Origin: Xylanibacter rarus
Lineage (GTDB): Bacteria > Bacteroidota > Bacteroidia > Bacteroidales > Bacteroidaceae
Assembly: GCF_001275135.1 (NCBI RefSeq)
Contig: NZ_LFQU01000004.1
Span: forward strand, 97,099 to 161,098
Direction of reading: 5' to 3'
DNA: 64,000 bases
Shown here: positions 56,255 to 64,000 of the stretch, piece by piece
How positions within the stretch are numbered: position 1 is the stretch's first letter
Layout of the letters: each line of letters begins with the position of its first letter
Notes under the pieces: model-generated
Seen by the model: only the letters and a program-made list of their open reading frames with translations
Told to the model about the DNA's origin: nothing
Database searches by the model: none
Translations under genes and position numbers: made by a program

Positions 56255-59020
56255 ATGGATAAGCTGTTCCTTTTTGACGCCTACGCGCTGATATACCGCT
56301 CGTATTACGCATTTATAAAGAACCCCCGTATCAACTCTAAAGGGCTCAACACGTCGGCCGTGATGGGCTTCTGCAACACGCTGCACGAAGTGCTCACGAA
56401 AGAAAAACCCACATATCTGGGAGTGGCCTTCGACCCCCACGGCCCTACCTTCCGCACCGAGGCCTACGCCGAATATAAGGCACAGAGAGAGGAGACGCCC
56501 GAGGACATACGTCGCGCTGTGCCCATCATTAAGAGCCTGCTCAAGGCCATGCGCATACCGGTGCTCGAAGCCGATGGATACGAGGCCGACGACGTGATAG
56601 GCACACTGGCGCTCAAGGCCGGGGCTGAAGGCGTGATGACATATATGCTTACGCCCGACAAGGACTACGGACAGCTGGTAAGAGAGAACGTCATGATGTA
56701 CCGCCCGCGCCACGGCGGAGGATACGAAACGCTCGATGCCGAGAAGGTGTGCGCCAAGTATGGCATTGCAAACACAAGTCAGGTGATCGACCTCCTTGGA
56801 CTGATGGGCGACTCGGCCGACAACATTCCGGGATGTCCGGGCGTCGGCGAGAAGACTGCCGTGAAACTTATCAACGAGTTTGGCAGCGTGGAGCAGCTGC
56901 TCGAGCAGACCGACAAGCTGAAGGGTGCACTGAAGAAAAAAGTTGAAGAGAATGCCGAGCAGATAAAATTCTCGAAATTCCTCGCGACGATAAAAACCGA
57001 CGTGCCGGTTGAGCTCAACCTCGACGAACTGAAGGTGAGCGAGCCCGACGCCGACGAACTTCGCAAAATCTTCACCGAACTGGAGTTTAAGACGCTCGCA
57101 GACAAGTTTCTTAACAAAGCTGAAAATAATAAAAAAAGCGTTCAAATTCAACTCGATTTATTCGCAGAAAATCCGACCGACGGCCAAGTTTTTTCAAAAA
57201 ACGCTAGTCTGAGAGCGTTAAACGAACTGCCTCACACATACAAACTCATTGATAATGAGGAAGAAATGAAGAAAATCTGTGATTTTTTCATGACAAAAAA
57301 AATTCTCAGTCTAGACACAGAAACCACTTCAACGAGCGCAATCGATGCCGAACTGGTCGGTTTGAGCTTCTCTGTGAAGGAATTTGAGGCGTTCTACGTG
57401 CCTGTTCCTGCCAATCGTGAAGAAGCGCAAAAGATAGTTAACATATTCAAACCGCTATACGAAAACCCCGAAATTCTTAAAGTCGGACAAAACATCAAGT
57501 ACGACATGGAGGTGCTGGCAAGCTACGGTGTGTGCGTGACAGGTCAGCTGTTCGACACGATGATAGCCCACTACCTCATCCAGCCGGAGCTTCGCCACAA
57601 CATGGACTACATGGCTGAGACATGTCTCGGATATCAGACCATACACATAGAGGAGCTTATCGGACCGAAAGGAAAGAAGCAGAAGTCGATGAGAGACCTG
57701 CCGCCCGAGCAGATCGTCGACTATGCTGCCGAGGACGCCGACGTAACGCTGCGACTGAAAAACTATCTTGAACCGAAACTCGAAGAGGTAGGCGTAACCC
57801 AACTCTTCTACGAAATAGAGATGCCGCTGGTACGAGTGCTCGCCGAGATGGAGTTAAACGGAGTGAGGATAGACACGGCGGCGCTGGCCGAAACGTCGGA
57901 GATTCTGACAAAGAGGCTCAGCGACATAGAGAAGCGCATATACGAGCTGGCGGGCGAAGAGTTTAACATAGCGTCGCCCAAGCAGGTTGGCGAAATTTTG
58001 TTCGGCAAGCTGAAGATTGTGGAGAAGCCCAAGAAGACAAAGACGGGACAATATGTAACGTCGGAAGAGGTGCTGCAACAGCTCAGCGGAAAGCACGAGA
58101 TTGTGGGTAAGATACTGGAACACAGAGGATTAAAGAAGCTGTTAGGCACATACGTCGACGCGCTGCCGAAGCTGATAAACCCGCGGACCGGACACATACA
58201 CACATCGTTCAACCAGACCGCCACTGCCACCGGCCGACTCTCTTCGTCTGACCCTAACCTGCAGAACATACCCGTGCGCGGCGAGGACGGCAAGGAGATA
58301 CGCAAGGCGTTCATACCCGAGGAAGGCAGCCTGTTCTTCTCGGCCGACTACAGTCAGATTGAGCTGCGCGTGATGGCTCATCTGAGCGGCGACGAAAACA
58401 TGATAGAGGCCTTCCGTTCTGGCCACGACATACATGCCGCAACGGCAGCAAAGATATACAAAGAGGACATTGCCGACGTGACGCGCGACCAGCGCACCAA
58501 GGCCAAGCGCGCCAACTTCGGCATAATATACGGCATCACGGTGTTCGGTTTGGCAGAGCGTCTGGACATCAGCCGGCAGGAGGCGTCGCAGCTGATAGAC
58601 GGCTACTTCATCACCTTCCCGAAGGTGCACGAATATATGGAGAAGGCCAAGCAGACGGCGCGCGAACAGGGCTACGTAGAGACATTCTTCCGTCGCCGCC
58701 GCTATCTGCCCGACATCAATTCGCACAACGGCACGGTGCGCGGCTTTGCCGAGCGCAACGCCATCAACGCCCCTATACAAGGCTCTGCCGCCGACATAAT
58801 AAAGGTGGCCATGGTGCGCATCTACAAGCGCTTCAAGGACGAAAATCTGCGCTCCAAGATGATTCTGCAGGTGCACGACGAACTAAACTTCAGCGTTGTG
58901 CCTGAGGAGAAAGAGACCGTTGAGCGCATAGTGCTCGAAGAAATGCAGGGCGCATACAAGCTCAACGTACCATTAGTTGCCGACTGCGGCTGGGGCTCCA
59001 ACTGGCTTGAAGCACACTAA
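56255..59020 (+). CDS. polA: DNA polymerase I
   Basis: A 921-residue repair and Okazaki-maturation polymerase. The N-terminal 5'-nuclease domain spans about 1-290 (FDAYALIYRSYYAF, EADDVIGTLA, DSADNIPG). The 3'-5' proofreading domain follows, with an intact acidic motif (SLDTET, about 351-356). The family-A polymerase domain holds motif A (DYSQIELR, about 697), motif B (RRAKRANFGIIYG-like stretch) and motif C (VHDEL, about 872). All three activities look intact. It has an 84-nt divergent gap to the polyprenyl synthase and ends at a clear terminator. Confidence 0.97.
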   Translation: MDKLFLFDAYALIYRSYYAFIKNPRINSKGLNTSAVMGFCNTLHEVLTKEKPTYLGVAFDPHGPTFRTEAYAEYKAQREETPEDIRRAVPIIKSLLKAMRIPVLEADGYEADDVIGTLALKAGAEGVMTYMLTPDKDYGQLVRENVMMYRPRHGGGYETLDAEKVCAKYGIANTSQVIDLLGLMGDSADNIPGCPGVGEKTAVKLINEFGSVEQLLEQTDKLKGALKKKVEENAEQIKFSKFLATIKTDVPVELNLDELKVSEPDADELRKIFTELEFKTLADKFLNKAENNKKSVQIQLDLFAENPTDGQVFSKNASLRALNELPHTYKLIDNEEEMKKICDFFMTKKILSLDTETTSTSAIDAELVGLSFSVKEFEAFYVPVPANREEAQKIVNIFKPLYENPEILKVGQNIKYDMEVLASYGVCVTGQLFDTMIAHYLIQPELRHNMDYMAETCLGYQTIHIEELIGPKGKKQKSMRDLPPEQIVDYAAEDADVTLRLKNYLEPKLEEVGVTQLFYEIEMPLVRVLAEMELNGVRIDTAALAETSEILTKRLSDIEKRIYELAGEEFNIASPKQVGEILFGKLKIVEKPKKTKTGQYVTSEEVLQQLSGKHEIVGKILEHRGLKKLLGTYVDALPKLINPRTGHIHTSFNQTATATGRLSSSDPNLQNIPVRGEDGKEIRKAFIPEEGSLFFSADYSQIELRVMAHLSGDENMIEAFRSGHDIHAATAAKIYKEDIADVTRDQRTKAKRANFGIIYGITVFGLAERLDISRQEASQLIDGYFITFPKVHEYMEKAKQTAREQGYVETFFRRRRYLPDINSHNGTVRGFAERNAINAPIQGSAADIIKVAMVRIYKRFKDENLRSKMILQVHDELNFSVVPEEKETVERIVLEEMQGAYKLNVPLVADCGWGSNWLEAH

Positions 59021-59097
59021 ATTTAAGTGAAAAGTGAAGAGTGAAAAGTAATTTAAACCATGCTTCATACTCCATGATGAACTACATGTCATATAAT

Positions 59098-59134
59098 AAA
59101 GGGCAGTCTTCCGTATTGCGTAAGACTGCCCTTT
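59098..59134 (+). terminator. Terminator after polA
   Basis: Perfect 13-bp stem AAAGGGCAGTCTT ... AAGACTGCCCTTT, 77 nt past the stop. It may also serve the opposing small gene. Confidence 0.85.
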
Positions 59135-59187
59135 ACAAGTTATTGAAAATCTGCTAATTACATAATTATTACCATAAATGACAATAA

Positions 59188-59757
59188 TTACAAATCTTCA
59201 CCATTAGCCATATTATAACGATTTTCATAAAAAAGAGAAATGCAATACTCTCCATATGTTCTATTTATAGTAAACCAAACTAAACGATTTAACATACTAC
59301 TCGGCGTATCACCTTCTACATTCAGTTTTTGACAATACGAAGCTTGATATTGTTTGTTATTAACCGTCATCTCATAACTTATATCTTCGCTCTCTGGTAT
59401 CATCTGATCAGCCATACCAAGATACTTCGAATTATTCTCAAATTGATAGCAAAGATTATTGAAGTTAATTTTTATTTGCGCCTCATCACATTTATTTTTA
59501 TCCATAACAGCTATACGCCAAACCTTCCTGTTATTTGTCTGAACAATAACATAAACATCCTTTCCATTAAATTCACCTTCAAGCATTCCGTCAGTCTCAG
59601 GTACGCTGGTAAACCCTTTGTCTTTGAGTTTACTTATCATCTCTGCTTTTGTGCCATCAATAGGTATTCCAAGAAAACGTGTCACACTAGAGACTTCCTG
59701 CCCATATGACACAACGCATGTTAACAATACAAGAAACAATAAAAACAACTTTTTCAT
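59188..59757 (-). CDS. Small secreted protein of unknown function
   Basis: A 189-residue exported protein. I chose ATG 59757 because it begins a clean signal peptide (LFLLFLVLLTCVVSYGQ); the frame opens 39 nt earlier, without support. The mature part starts with SVTRFLGIPIDGTKAEMISKLKDKGF, a short repeat-like unit seen in several Bacteroidetes envelope proteins, then alternating beta and charged segments. No catalytic motif is recognised. The gene is AT-rich compared with polA and stands alone. Confidence 0.7.
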   Translation of the reverse strand: MKKLFLLFLVLLTCVVSYGQEVSSVTRFLGIPIDGTKAEMISKLKDKGFTSVPETDGMLEGEFNGKDVYVIVQTNNRKVWRIAVMDKNKCDEAQIKINFNNLCYQFENNSKYLGMADQMIPESEDISYEMTVNNKQYQASYCQKLNVEGDTPSSMLNRLVWFTINRTYGEYCISLFYENRYNMANGEDL

Positions 59758-60400
59758 AGTAAAAAATCTCCTGTCCTGCCAGTCCCAACAAGGCACTTTA
59801 ATATACGTTGAAGCGTGAGACTGCTACGCCAACATCTTCAATGTAAATCATGAAAAAATTCTTAAATACAGATGCTATGACAATAGCTCACACCATAAAT
59901 GCGAGTCATCATCCCGCCATTATATCCAATTAGAAATTTCTCAAGTTGCATCAATAAGACAAGCATAACGCTTCTTTATTCCAAAATGTCGTAATGCATT
60001 AGATTCAGATCACATACACAATGCAAATGTAAATATTTTTCTGCAAAAACACAGTATTTCATAGATAAAAACATTGAAAATGACGGGATATAATATAATT
60101 TCAGACCTACAACACTACAACTGATGTAAAACAATGGATATGCAAAAATATTTTGACATAACTGAGAGCATGACAAACCCAATTACCAAAAATGAAATAA
60201 TAAAGTAAAAGCCGATAAAAATGCCATCAAGAATGTCGCATTATGTAAGATTATAAAATAAAACCTAATTAGCGCAACACTAAAAAGCGGCATGAGAGGG
60301 CGAAAACAAAAAAGTATGGAAAACTAAACACCTCAACACTTAATTATTCGCCAAAAAACATTATATTTGCCATACAATAATACCTAATTTCATCTAACCT
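59758..60400. other. AT-rich gap with no gene
   Basis: 643 nt of AT-rich DNA without a convincing open frame, repeat or RNA. The only signal is TATATTTG at 60362-60369, a possible -7 element about 31 nt before the pRiA4b-PAS gene. Confidence 0.5.
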
Positions 60401-61378
60401 ATGGCATACCAATTTAAGATTAAACTGCTGAACGTGAAGAAACCGCCTGTATGGCGAAGAGTCATCATACCAGAGAACTGCACTTTTGAAGAATTTCACC
60501 ATACAATACAGATAAGCTTCGGATGGAACAACGAACACCTGCACAGATTTGGCGATAAGCCCTACGGAGGCAACTTTGAGATAAGCTCAAGATGCTACGA
60601 TGACGACATGTTAAGCAACGTAGACAGCAATATGTACAGAAAAAGCCTTGATGAGCAGGAAACAAAGCTTTGCGACGTGTTCGGCACAGACCGCCAAAAA
60701 CTGCTGTATGTCTACGACTTCGGCGACGACTGGGTGCATGAGATAGTGCTCGAGGACATTCTGACCGTGATTTATCCTCACCCTGTATGCACCGCCGGAA
60801 AGGGCTGCTGCCCGCCCGAAAACTGCGGCGGACCGATGGGCTACGAGATGCTGAAGGAAACGCTCGAGACGAAGCCTAACAGCGCGGAAGCGCGCCGCAT
60901 AAGGGCTGAACTGGGGCTGAAAAAGGGTGAGCGCATTGAAGACTACAAACTTGATCTTGACGTAATTAACATAGAACTTAAAAATCTGAAATTTATAATG
61001 GAAGAAGAAATTGACGACGAGAGCCTCGACCTCTTTGAACCGTTCTACGACGACGAATGGGCCGAGCAGATGCACTGTGCCGTAACAGTGTGCGACACAG
61101 AGGGAAAAATACTGTATATGAACGAGAAATCGCGCGCCACGTTTGCCAGCCACGGCGACCTGATTGGGCACAACATGTTCGAATGTCACAGCCCGCAGTC
61201 GCAGGCCAAGATACGCGAACTGATGGCCACAGACGGCACTAACTCGTACACGATACAGAAGAACGGAGTGAAGAAAATGATATATCAGACAACGTGGAAA
61301 CGCGACGGCAAAGTGGCCGGCCTGGTAGAGATTTCGATGGTGATACCGGAGGAGATGCCGCACTATGTAAGGAGTTAA
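60401..61378 (+). CDS. Plasmid pRiA4b ORF-3-like protein fused to a PAS domain
   Basis: A 325-residue two-part protein. Residues 1-185 belong to the pRiA4b ORF-3 family (YQFKIKLLNVKKPPVWRRV, IQISFGWNNEHLHRF, YDFGDDWVHEI, CPPENCGGPMGY), a family of unknown function often near mobile DNA. After an acidic linker, residues about 218-320 form a PAS domain (AVTVCDTEGKILYMNEKSR, GHNMFECH, TWKRDGKVAGLVEISM). The PAS part could bind a small ligand or cofactor. No output domain is present. The last codons (VRS and the stop) lie inside the left arm of R2 element 4, so the original C-terminus may have been altered. Confidence 0.8.
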   Translation: MAYQFKIKLLNVKKPPVWRRVIIPENCTFEEFHHTIQISFGWNNEHLHRFGDKPYGGNFEISSRCYDDDMLSNVDSNMYRKSLDEQETKLCDVFGTDRQKLLYVYDFGDDWVHEIVLEDILTVIYPHPVCTAGKGCCPPENCGGPMGYEMLKETLETKPNSAEARRIRAELGLKKGERIEDYKLDLDVINIELKNLKFIMEEEIDDESLDLFEPFYDDEWAEQMHCAVTVCDTEGKILYMNEKSRATFASHGDLIGHNMFECHSPQSQAKIRELMATDGTNSYTIQKNGVKKMIYQTTWKRDGKVAGLVEISMVIPEEMPHYVRS

Positions 61379-61665
61379 AGGAGTTAAAGCCAAATGCCTT
61401 TCTTCGTAGGAGTTAAAGGAGTTAAAGCCAAATGCACTAAAAAGGAAAGTGCCGATTAAAAATATCAAATAAATTGAATAGAAAATAAGATATACAACAA
61501 AGATTTATCTTATTTCTTATGATTATGCAAGAAGCATTGTCATAAACAAAAATTAGAGGAGCTAACGTAGCTAAAAGTCTTTAAATAAAGCCTTGACGAC
61601 ATCGTAAACAGCCGCAAGACATTTGACTTTAACTACTTTAACTCCTCTAACTTCTTTAACTACTT
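61369..61665. repeat. R2 MITE-like intergenic element 4
   Basis: The left arm (61369-61436) carries GGAGTTAAAGGAGTTAAAG twice, each followed by GCCAAATG. The right arm (about 61619-61665) is the inverted partner. It starts within the end of the pRiA4b-PAS gene and stops a few bases short of the pectate lyase stop codon. The GC hairpin of the other copies is missing. Confidence 0.75.
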
Positions 61666-61669
61666 TTTA

Positions 61670-63418
61670 TTAGAACAGCTTTGTCTTTCCGGCCAGAGTG
61701 TCGTGGTTGTTCTTCAGGTCAGTCCAGTCAACCTTAACCTTGGTGCTGATGCCGTTGATATACTTCTCGATGTTGGTATATCCGTCGCCTGTGCAGTCGC
61801 CGTTGGCGTCGCTCGGGTCGTTGGGGTTAAGACCGTTGGCAATCTCCCACTCGTCGGGCATACCGTCGCCGTCGGTGTCAACGCGGGGCTCACCCTTATA
61901 TTCGGGATATCCGCCCATCTGAGCCGGGTCTGTTATGATGCCGTACTTGTAAGAGTCTTTGTCCAGACGACGATACTTGAAGAAGCCGTCCTCGTTCTTC
62001 GACTTGTCGCTCAGTCCCCACATGTCGCCATAAGGATTCTCCTTCGGCAGCTTCTTCACATAGTAAGCCTTGCCTGTGCGAACCTCCTCGATGATGCGCT
62101 GGTCAACGATGTCGCGTATAGGCAGCGTTGCACCTACGTTCTCGAGCACGTAGTCGAATGTCTTTTCAGACGGAATGATGGTCATGTGAGCCATAGGGAA
62201 CGGCTCGTTAGACTTCATCAGGGCCATAACGTCCTCAGGAATGCCGCCCTCGCCCTTCAGGTCCTTGTCGGCAATCTGTATACCGCCGTCCCAGTTGTCC
62301 TTTGTAACAGCCTCGTTGCCTTCCATGATGTTGCCGATGGCATAAACGCGGCCAAACTGCTGATACGGGAAGAGGTTCTTGCTGCGGCTCTCAGTCTTTA
62401 CGATACGGTAGCCTATAGGCGAATCTTTCGGAGTGAGAGGTCCGGGCTTATAGTAGTTGTTGATGAAGTTGCTCATTGTAGAGAACTCGCCTCCGTCGGC
62501 AGTACGGTGAACCCAGTTGTATACGATGTTGTTCACGAAGTTGAACACACCGCCCCATCCTATTGACGGGTTACGGCCTGTGTTGTCGGCCCAGAGGTTA
62601 CGCATGAATGTGGTGTTCTCGCCGCCGATGGTAGAGCCGAAGGCGTGGTTGTATGTGTCGAGCGCCTTAGCCGAGATAGTGTTCTGTATTGTAACGTTCA
62701 CTGTAGGCTCCTTGCGCGAAGGCTTGCCGTCGCCCATGTCGAACATGTGGCGGTAGAAAGAGATGTTCTCGTCAAGTCCCCACTCGCAAGAGCAGTGGTC
62801 TATCATGATGTTTCCTACGGGGTTGCCGCCGAAAGAGTCTTCACGGTTCCACACGTGTGTGTTACCGCGGCGGAAGCGCATGTGGCGCACGATAACGTCG
62901 TGAGTGTTCACCTGGAACGACTCGCCTGCAATGCACACGCCGTCGCCGGGAGCTGTCTGTCCTGCTATGGTAACGTAAGGAGCGCGCAGAATGATAGGAG
63001 TCTTCAGGTTGATGATACCGCACACGTTGAACACGATGATGCGCGCACCGCCCTGCTCGCAAGCCCAGCGGAATGAGCCGGGACCGTCGTCGTTGAGGTT
63101 GGTTACGACGAGCACCTTGCCGCCGCGTCCGCCGGCAGTGTACATACCGCCGCCCTCAGCACCGGGGAATGCAGGTATCTTGGCCTGCTTCAGGTCGTAA
63201 GGACGCCATGCCCATGGCACATAGGGGCGACCTTCCATGGCCTCTTTCTTTACGATGGGGAACGCTACCTGCCAAGCAGAGTCTGAATGAGCCTCCCACT
63301 CGGCACGCTGTGCCTCAAACTTAGCCTTTGCTTCGGGCGTAATCTGAGGATACTGAGCCATAGCCTGCTGTGCGCACAGTCCTGTCACAGCGGCCATAAT
63401 TGCCAATGATTTTTTCAT
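61670..63418 (-). CDS. Secreted pectate lyase-like protein (PL1 type)
   Basis: A 582-residue exported polysaccharide lyase. The signal peptide (LAIMAAVTGLCAQQAMA) is followed by a start typical of Bacteroidetes pectate lyases (FPGAEGGGMYTAGGRGG, about 83-100) and a right-handed beta-helix to about 440 (IVFNVCGIINL, IMIDHCSCEWGLDEN). It should cleave polygalacturonate by beta-elimination with calcium, though the exact catalytic Arg was not fixed. Near the C-terminus a calcium-loop segment (DTDGDGMPDEWE, about 515-560) resembles thrombospondin type-3 or dockerin-like repeats. It stands alone, without susC/susD nearby. Confidence 0.83.
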   Translation of the reverse strand: MKKSLAIMAAVTGLCAQQAMAQYPQITPEAKAKFEAQRAEWEAHSDSAWQVAFPIVKKEAMEGRPYVPWAWRPYDLKQAKIPAFPGAEGGGMYTAGGRGGKVLVVTNLNDDGPGSFRWACEQGGARIIVFNVCGIINLKTPIILRAPYVTIAGQTAPGDGVCIAGESFQVNTHDVIVRHMRFRRGNTHVWNREDSFGGNPVGNIMIDHCSCEWGLDENISFYRHMFDMGDGKPSRKEPTVNVTIQNTISAKALDTYNHAFGSTIGGENTTFMRNLWADNTGRNPSIGWGGVFNFVNNIVYNWVHRTADGGEFSTMSNFINNYYKPGPLTPKDSPIGYRIVKTESRSKNLFPYQQFGRVYAIGNIMEGNEAVTKDNWDGGIQIADKDLKGEGGIPEDVMALMKSNEPFPMAHMTIIPSEKTFDYVLENVGATLPIRDIVDQRIIEEVRTGKAYYVKKLPKENPYGDMWGLSDKSKNEDGFFKYRRLDKDSYKYGIITDPAQMGGYPEYKGEPRVDTDGDGMPDEWEIANGLNPNDPSDANGDCTGDGYTNIEKYINGISTKVKVDWTDLKNNHDTLAGKTKLF

Positions 63419-63577
63419 ATATAACGTGTTTAAACCTAATTAAATTTTCAAGTATTTCCGATATTAGACGGAGAATAAGTGTAAAAGTAACATACAATTA
63501 ACATACTTTATTTTTAAAGTTAAATAATTTAAATCAAAAGGTAAAAACAAGATGACGTATATCGAGAAATTAAAGGA

Positions 63578-63632
63578 GTTAAAGCCAACAAATTGACCGG
63601 AAACAACAAAACTATTGTTCTGTCGGATATGC
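63578..63632. repeat. 55-bp direct repeat, copy 1
   Basis: Begins GTTAAAGCCAACA and ends TGTCGGATATGC; about 52 of 55 bases match the copy at 63915-63969. Its end runs into a hairpin TGTCGGATA-tgc-TATCCGACA (63621-63641). Confidence 0.7.
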
Positions 63633-63831
63633 TATCCGACAGCATAGAATATAAGAACCGAAGGTCAGCGCAGCTAATTTGTGATCCGAAAAGCATTCCG
63701 ATTTTTTCCATAATCAGCCTGCACCGAGATCCGAAAAACATTCAGATTTGTTTTCTACACATCAATCTGCATCATGCTATCGTTGAATAATAAAAAGGAA
63801 GACAGCGGATTGAAAATCCTGATACTTATTT

Positions 63832-63854
63832 CCGGCGGAGCGCAGATCCGCCGG
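63832..63854. repeat. GC hairpin between the direct repeats
   Basis: Perfect 8-bp stem CCGGCGGA ... TCCGCCGG with a 7-nt loop. Confidence 0.65.
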
Positions 63855-63914
63855 CACATTTGCATTGTAGATTTATATCGTTGGCTGACAAAGGTGTAGA
63901 AATTGGATGGCTAA

Positions 63915-63969
63915 GTTAAAGCCAACAAGTTGACCGGAAACAACAAGACTATTGTACTGTCGGATATGC
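63915..63969. repeat. 55-bp direct repeat, copy 2
   Basis: Second copy of the repeat at 63578-63632; sequence diverges after the shared TGTCGGATATGC. The 582 nt from 63419 to the window end hold no convincing gene. Confidence 0.7.
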
Positions 63970-64000
63970 ACGAGTTGTTGAGCAAAGCGAAAAATCCGAC

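Noticed and set aside
63529-63741. A small minus-strand frame of 70 codons
   Set aside because: It overlaps the direct repeat and hairpin and has no start context or recognisable domain.

Overview
The window looks like chromosomal DNA from a Bacteroidales bacterium, most likely a Prevotella-type member of the Prevotellaceae. The evidence is the Bacteroidetes promoter pattern (TTTG, 19-20 nt, TAnnTTTG) upstream of many genes, secreted proteins with type IX secretion (T9SS) tails, a DUF6377 regulator, membrane TPR-AraC regulators, a fumarate reductase frdC-frdA-frdB operon and the order mnmG-apt-uvrC-dtd-mazG-deoC. No tRNA, rRNA, CRISPR array or intact transposase was seen.

Region by region. 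1-5.5 kb: the end of a GH3 beta-glucosidase, a DUF6377 regulator and a GH31 alpha-xylosidase, a glycan-use locus cut by the window edge. 5.8-13.4 kb: a corrinoid methyltransfer locus. It holds one polypeptide with a URO-D-fold methyltransferase, a homocysteine methyltransferase and a B12-binding module; an SGLT-like symporter; and, on the other strand, a stand-alone methionine-synthase reactivation-domain protein, an MtaA/MtbA-like zinc methyltransferase and a nitroreductase. 14-22 kb: housekeeping genes (acetyltransferase-like protein, parE, C-terminal processing protease, ybeY, coaD, ruvB) with a four-helix-bundle (IVP-like) gene beside parE. 22-31 kb: TonB receptor plus purple-acid-phosphatase-like pair, PG_1098-type methyltransferase, carboxylesterase, MATE exporter.

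31.5-42.4 kb: an AT-richer accessory region built by segmental duplication. Two membrane TPR-AraC regulators (both 581 aa) each sit upstream of a secreted T9SS protein, with duplicated promoters and terminators. A scrap of hsp20 joined to a broken T9SS-type gene marks the junction, and the intact hsp20 lies at the right edge. 43-59 kb: fumarate reductase, then mnmG, apt, uvrC, dtd, mazG-like, deoC, a polyprenyl synthase and polA. Two parS-like palindromes flank apt, suggesting an origin-proximal position. 59-64 kb: a small secreted protein, a pRiA4b-PAS fusion, a secreted pectate lyase and a relic repeat region.

Two dispersed repeat families stand out. Family R1 (7 copies) is a block of about 95 bp made of four 21-22 nt palindromic units; one copy lies in frame inside the corrinoid fusion gene. 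Family R2 (4 copies) is a MITE-like intergenic element of about 230-390 bp with terminal inverted repeats of an AGTTAAAG motif, several carrying a small GC hairpin. R2 fills the whole gap between neighbouring genes.
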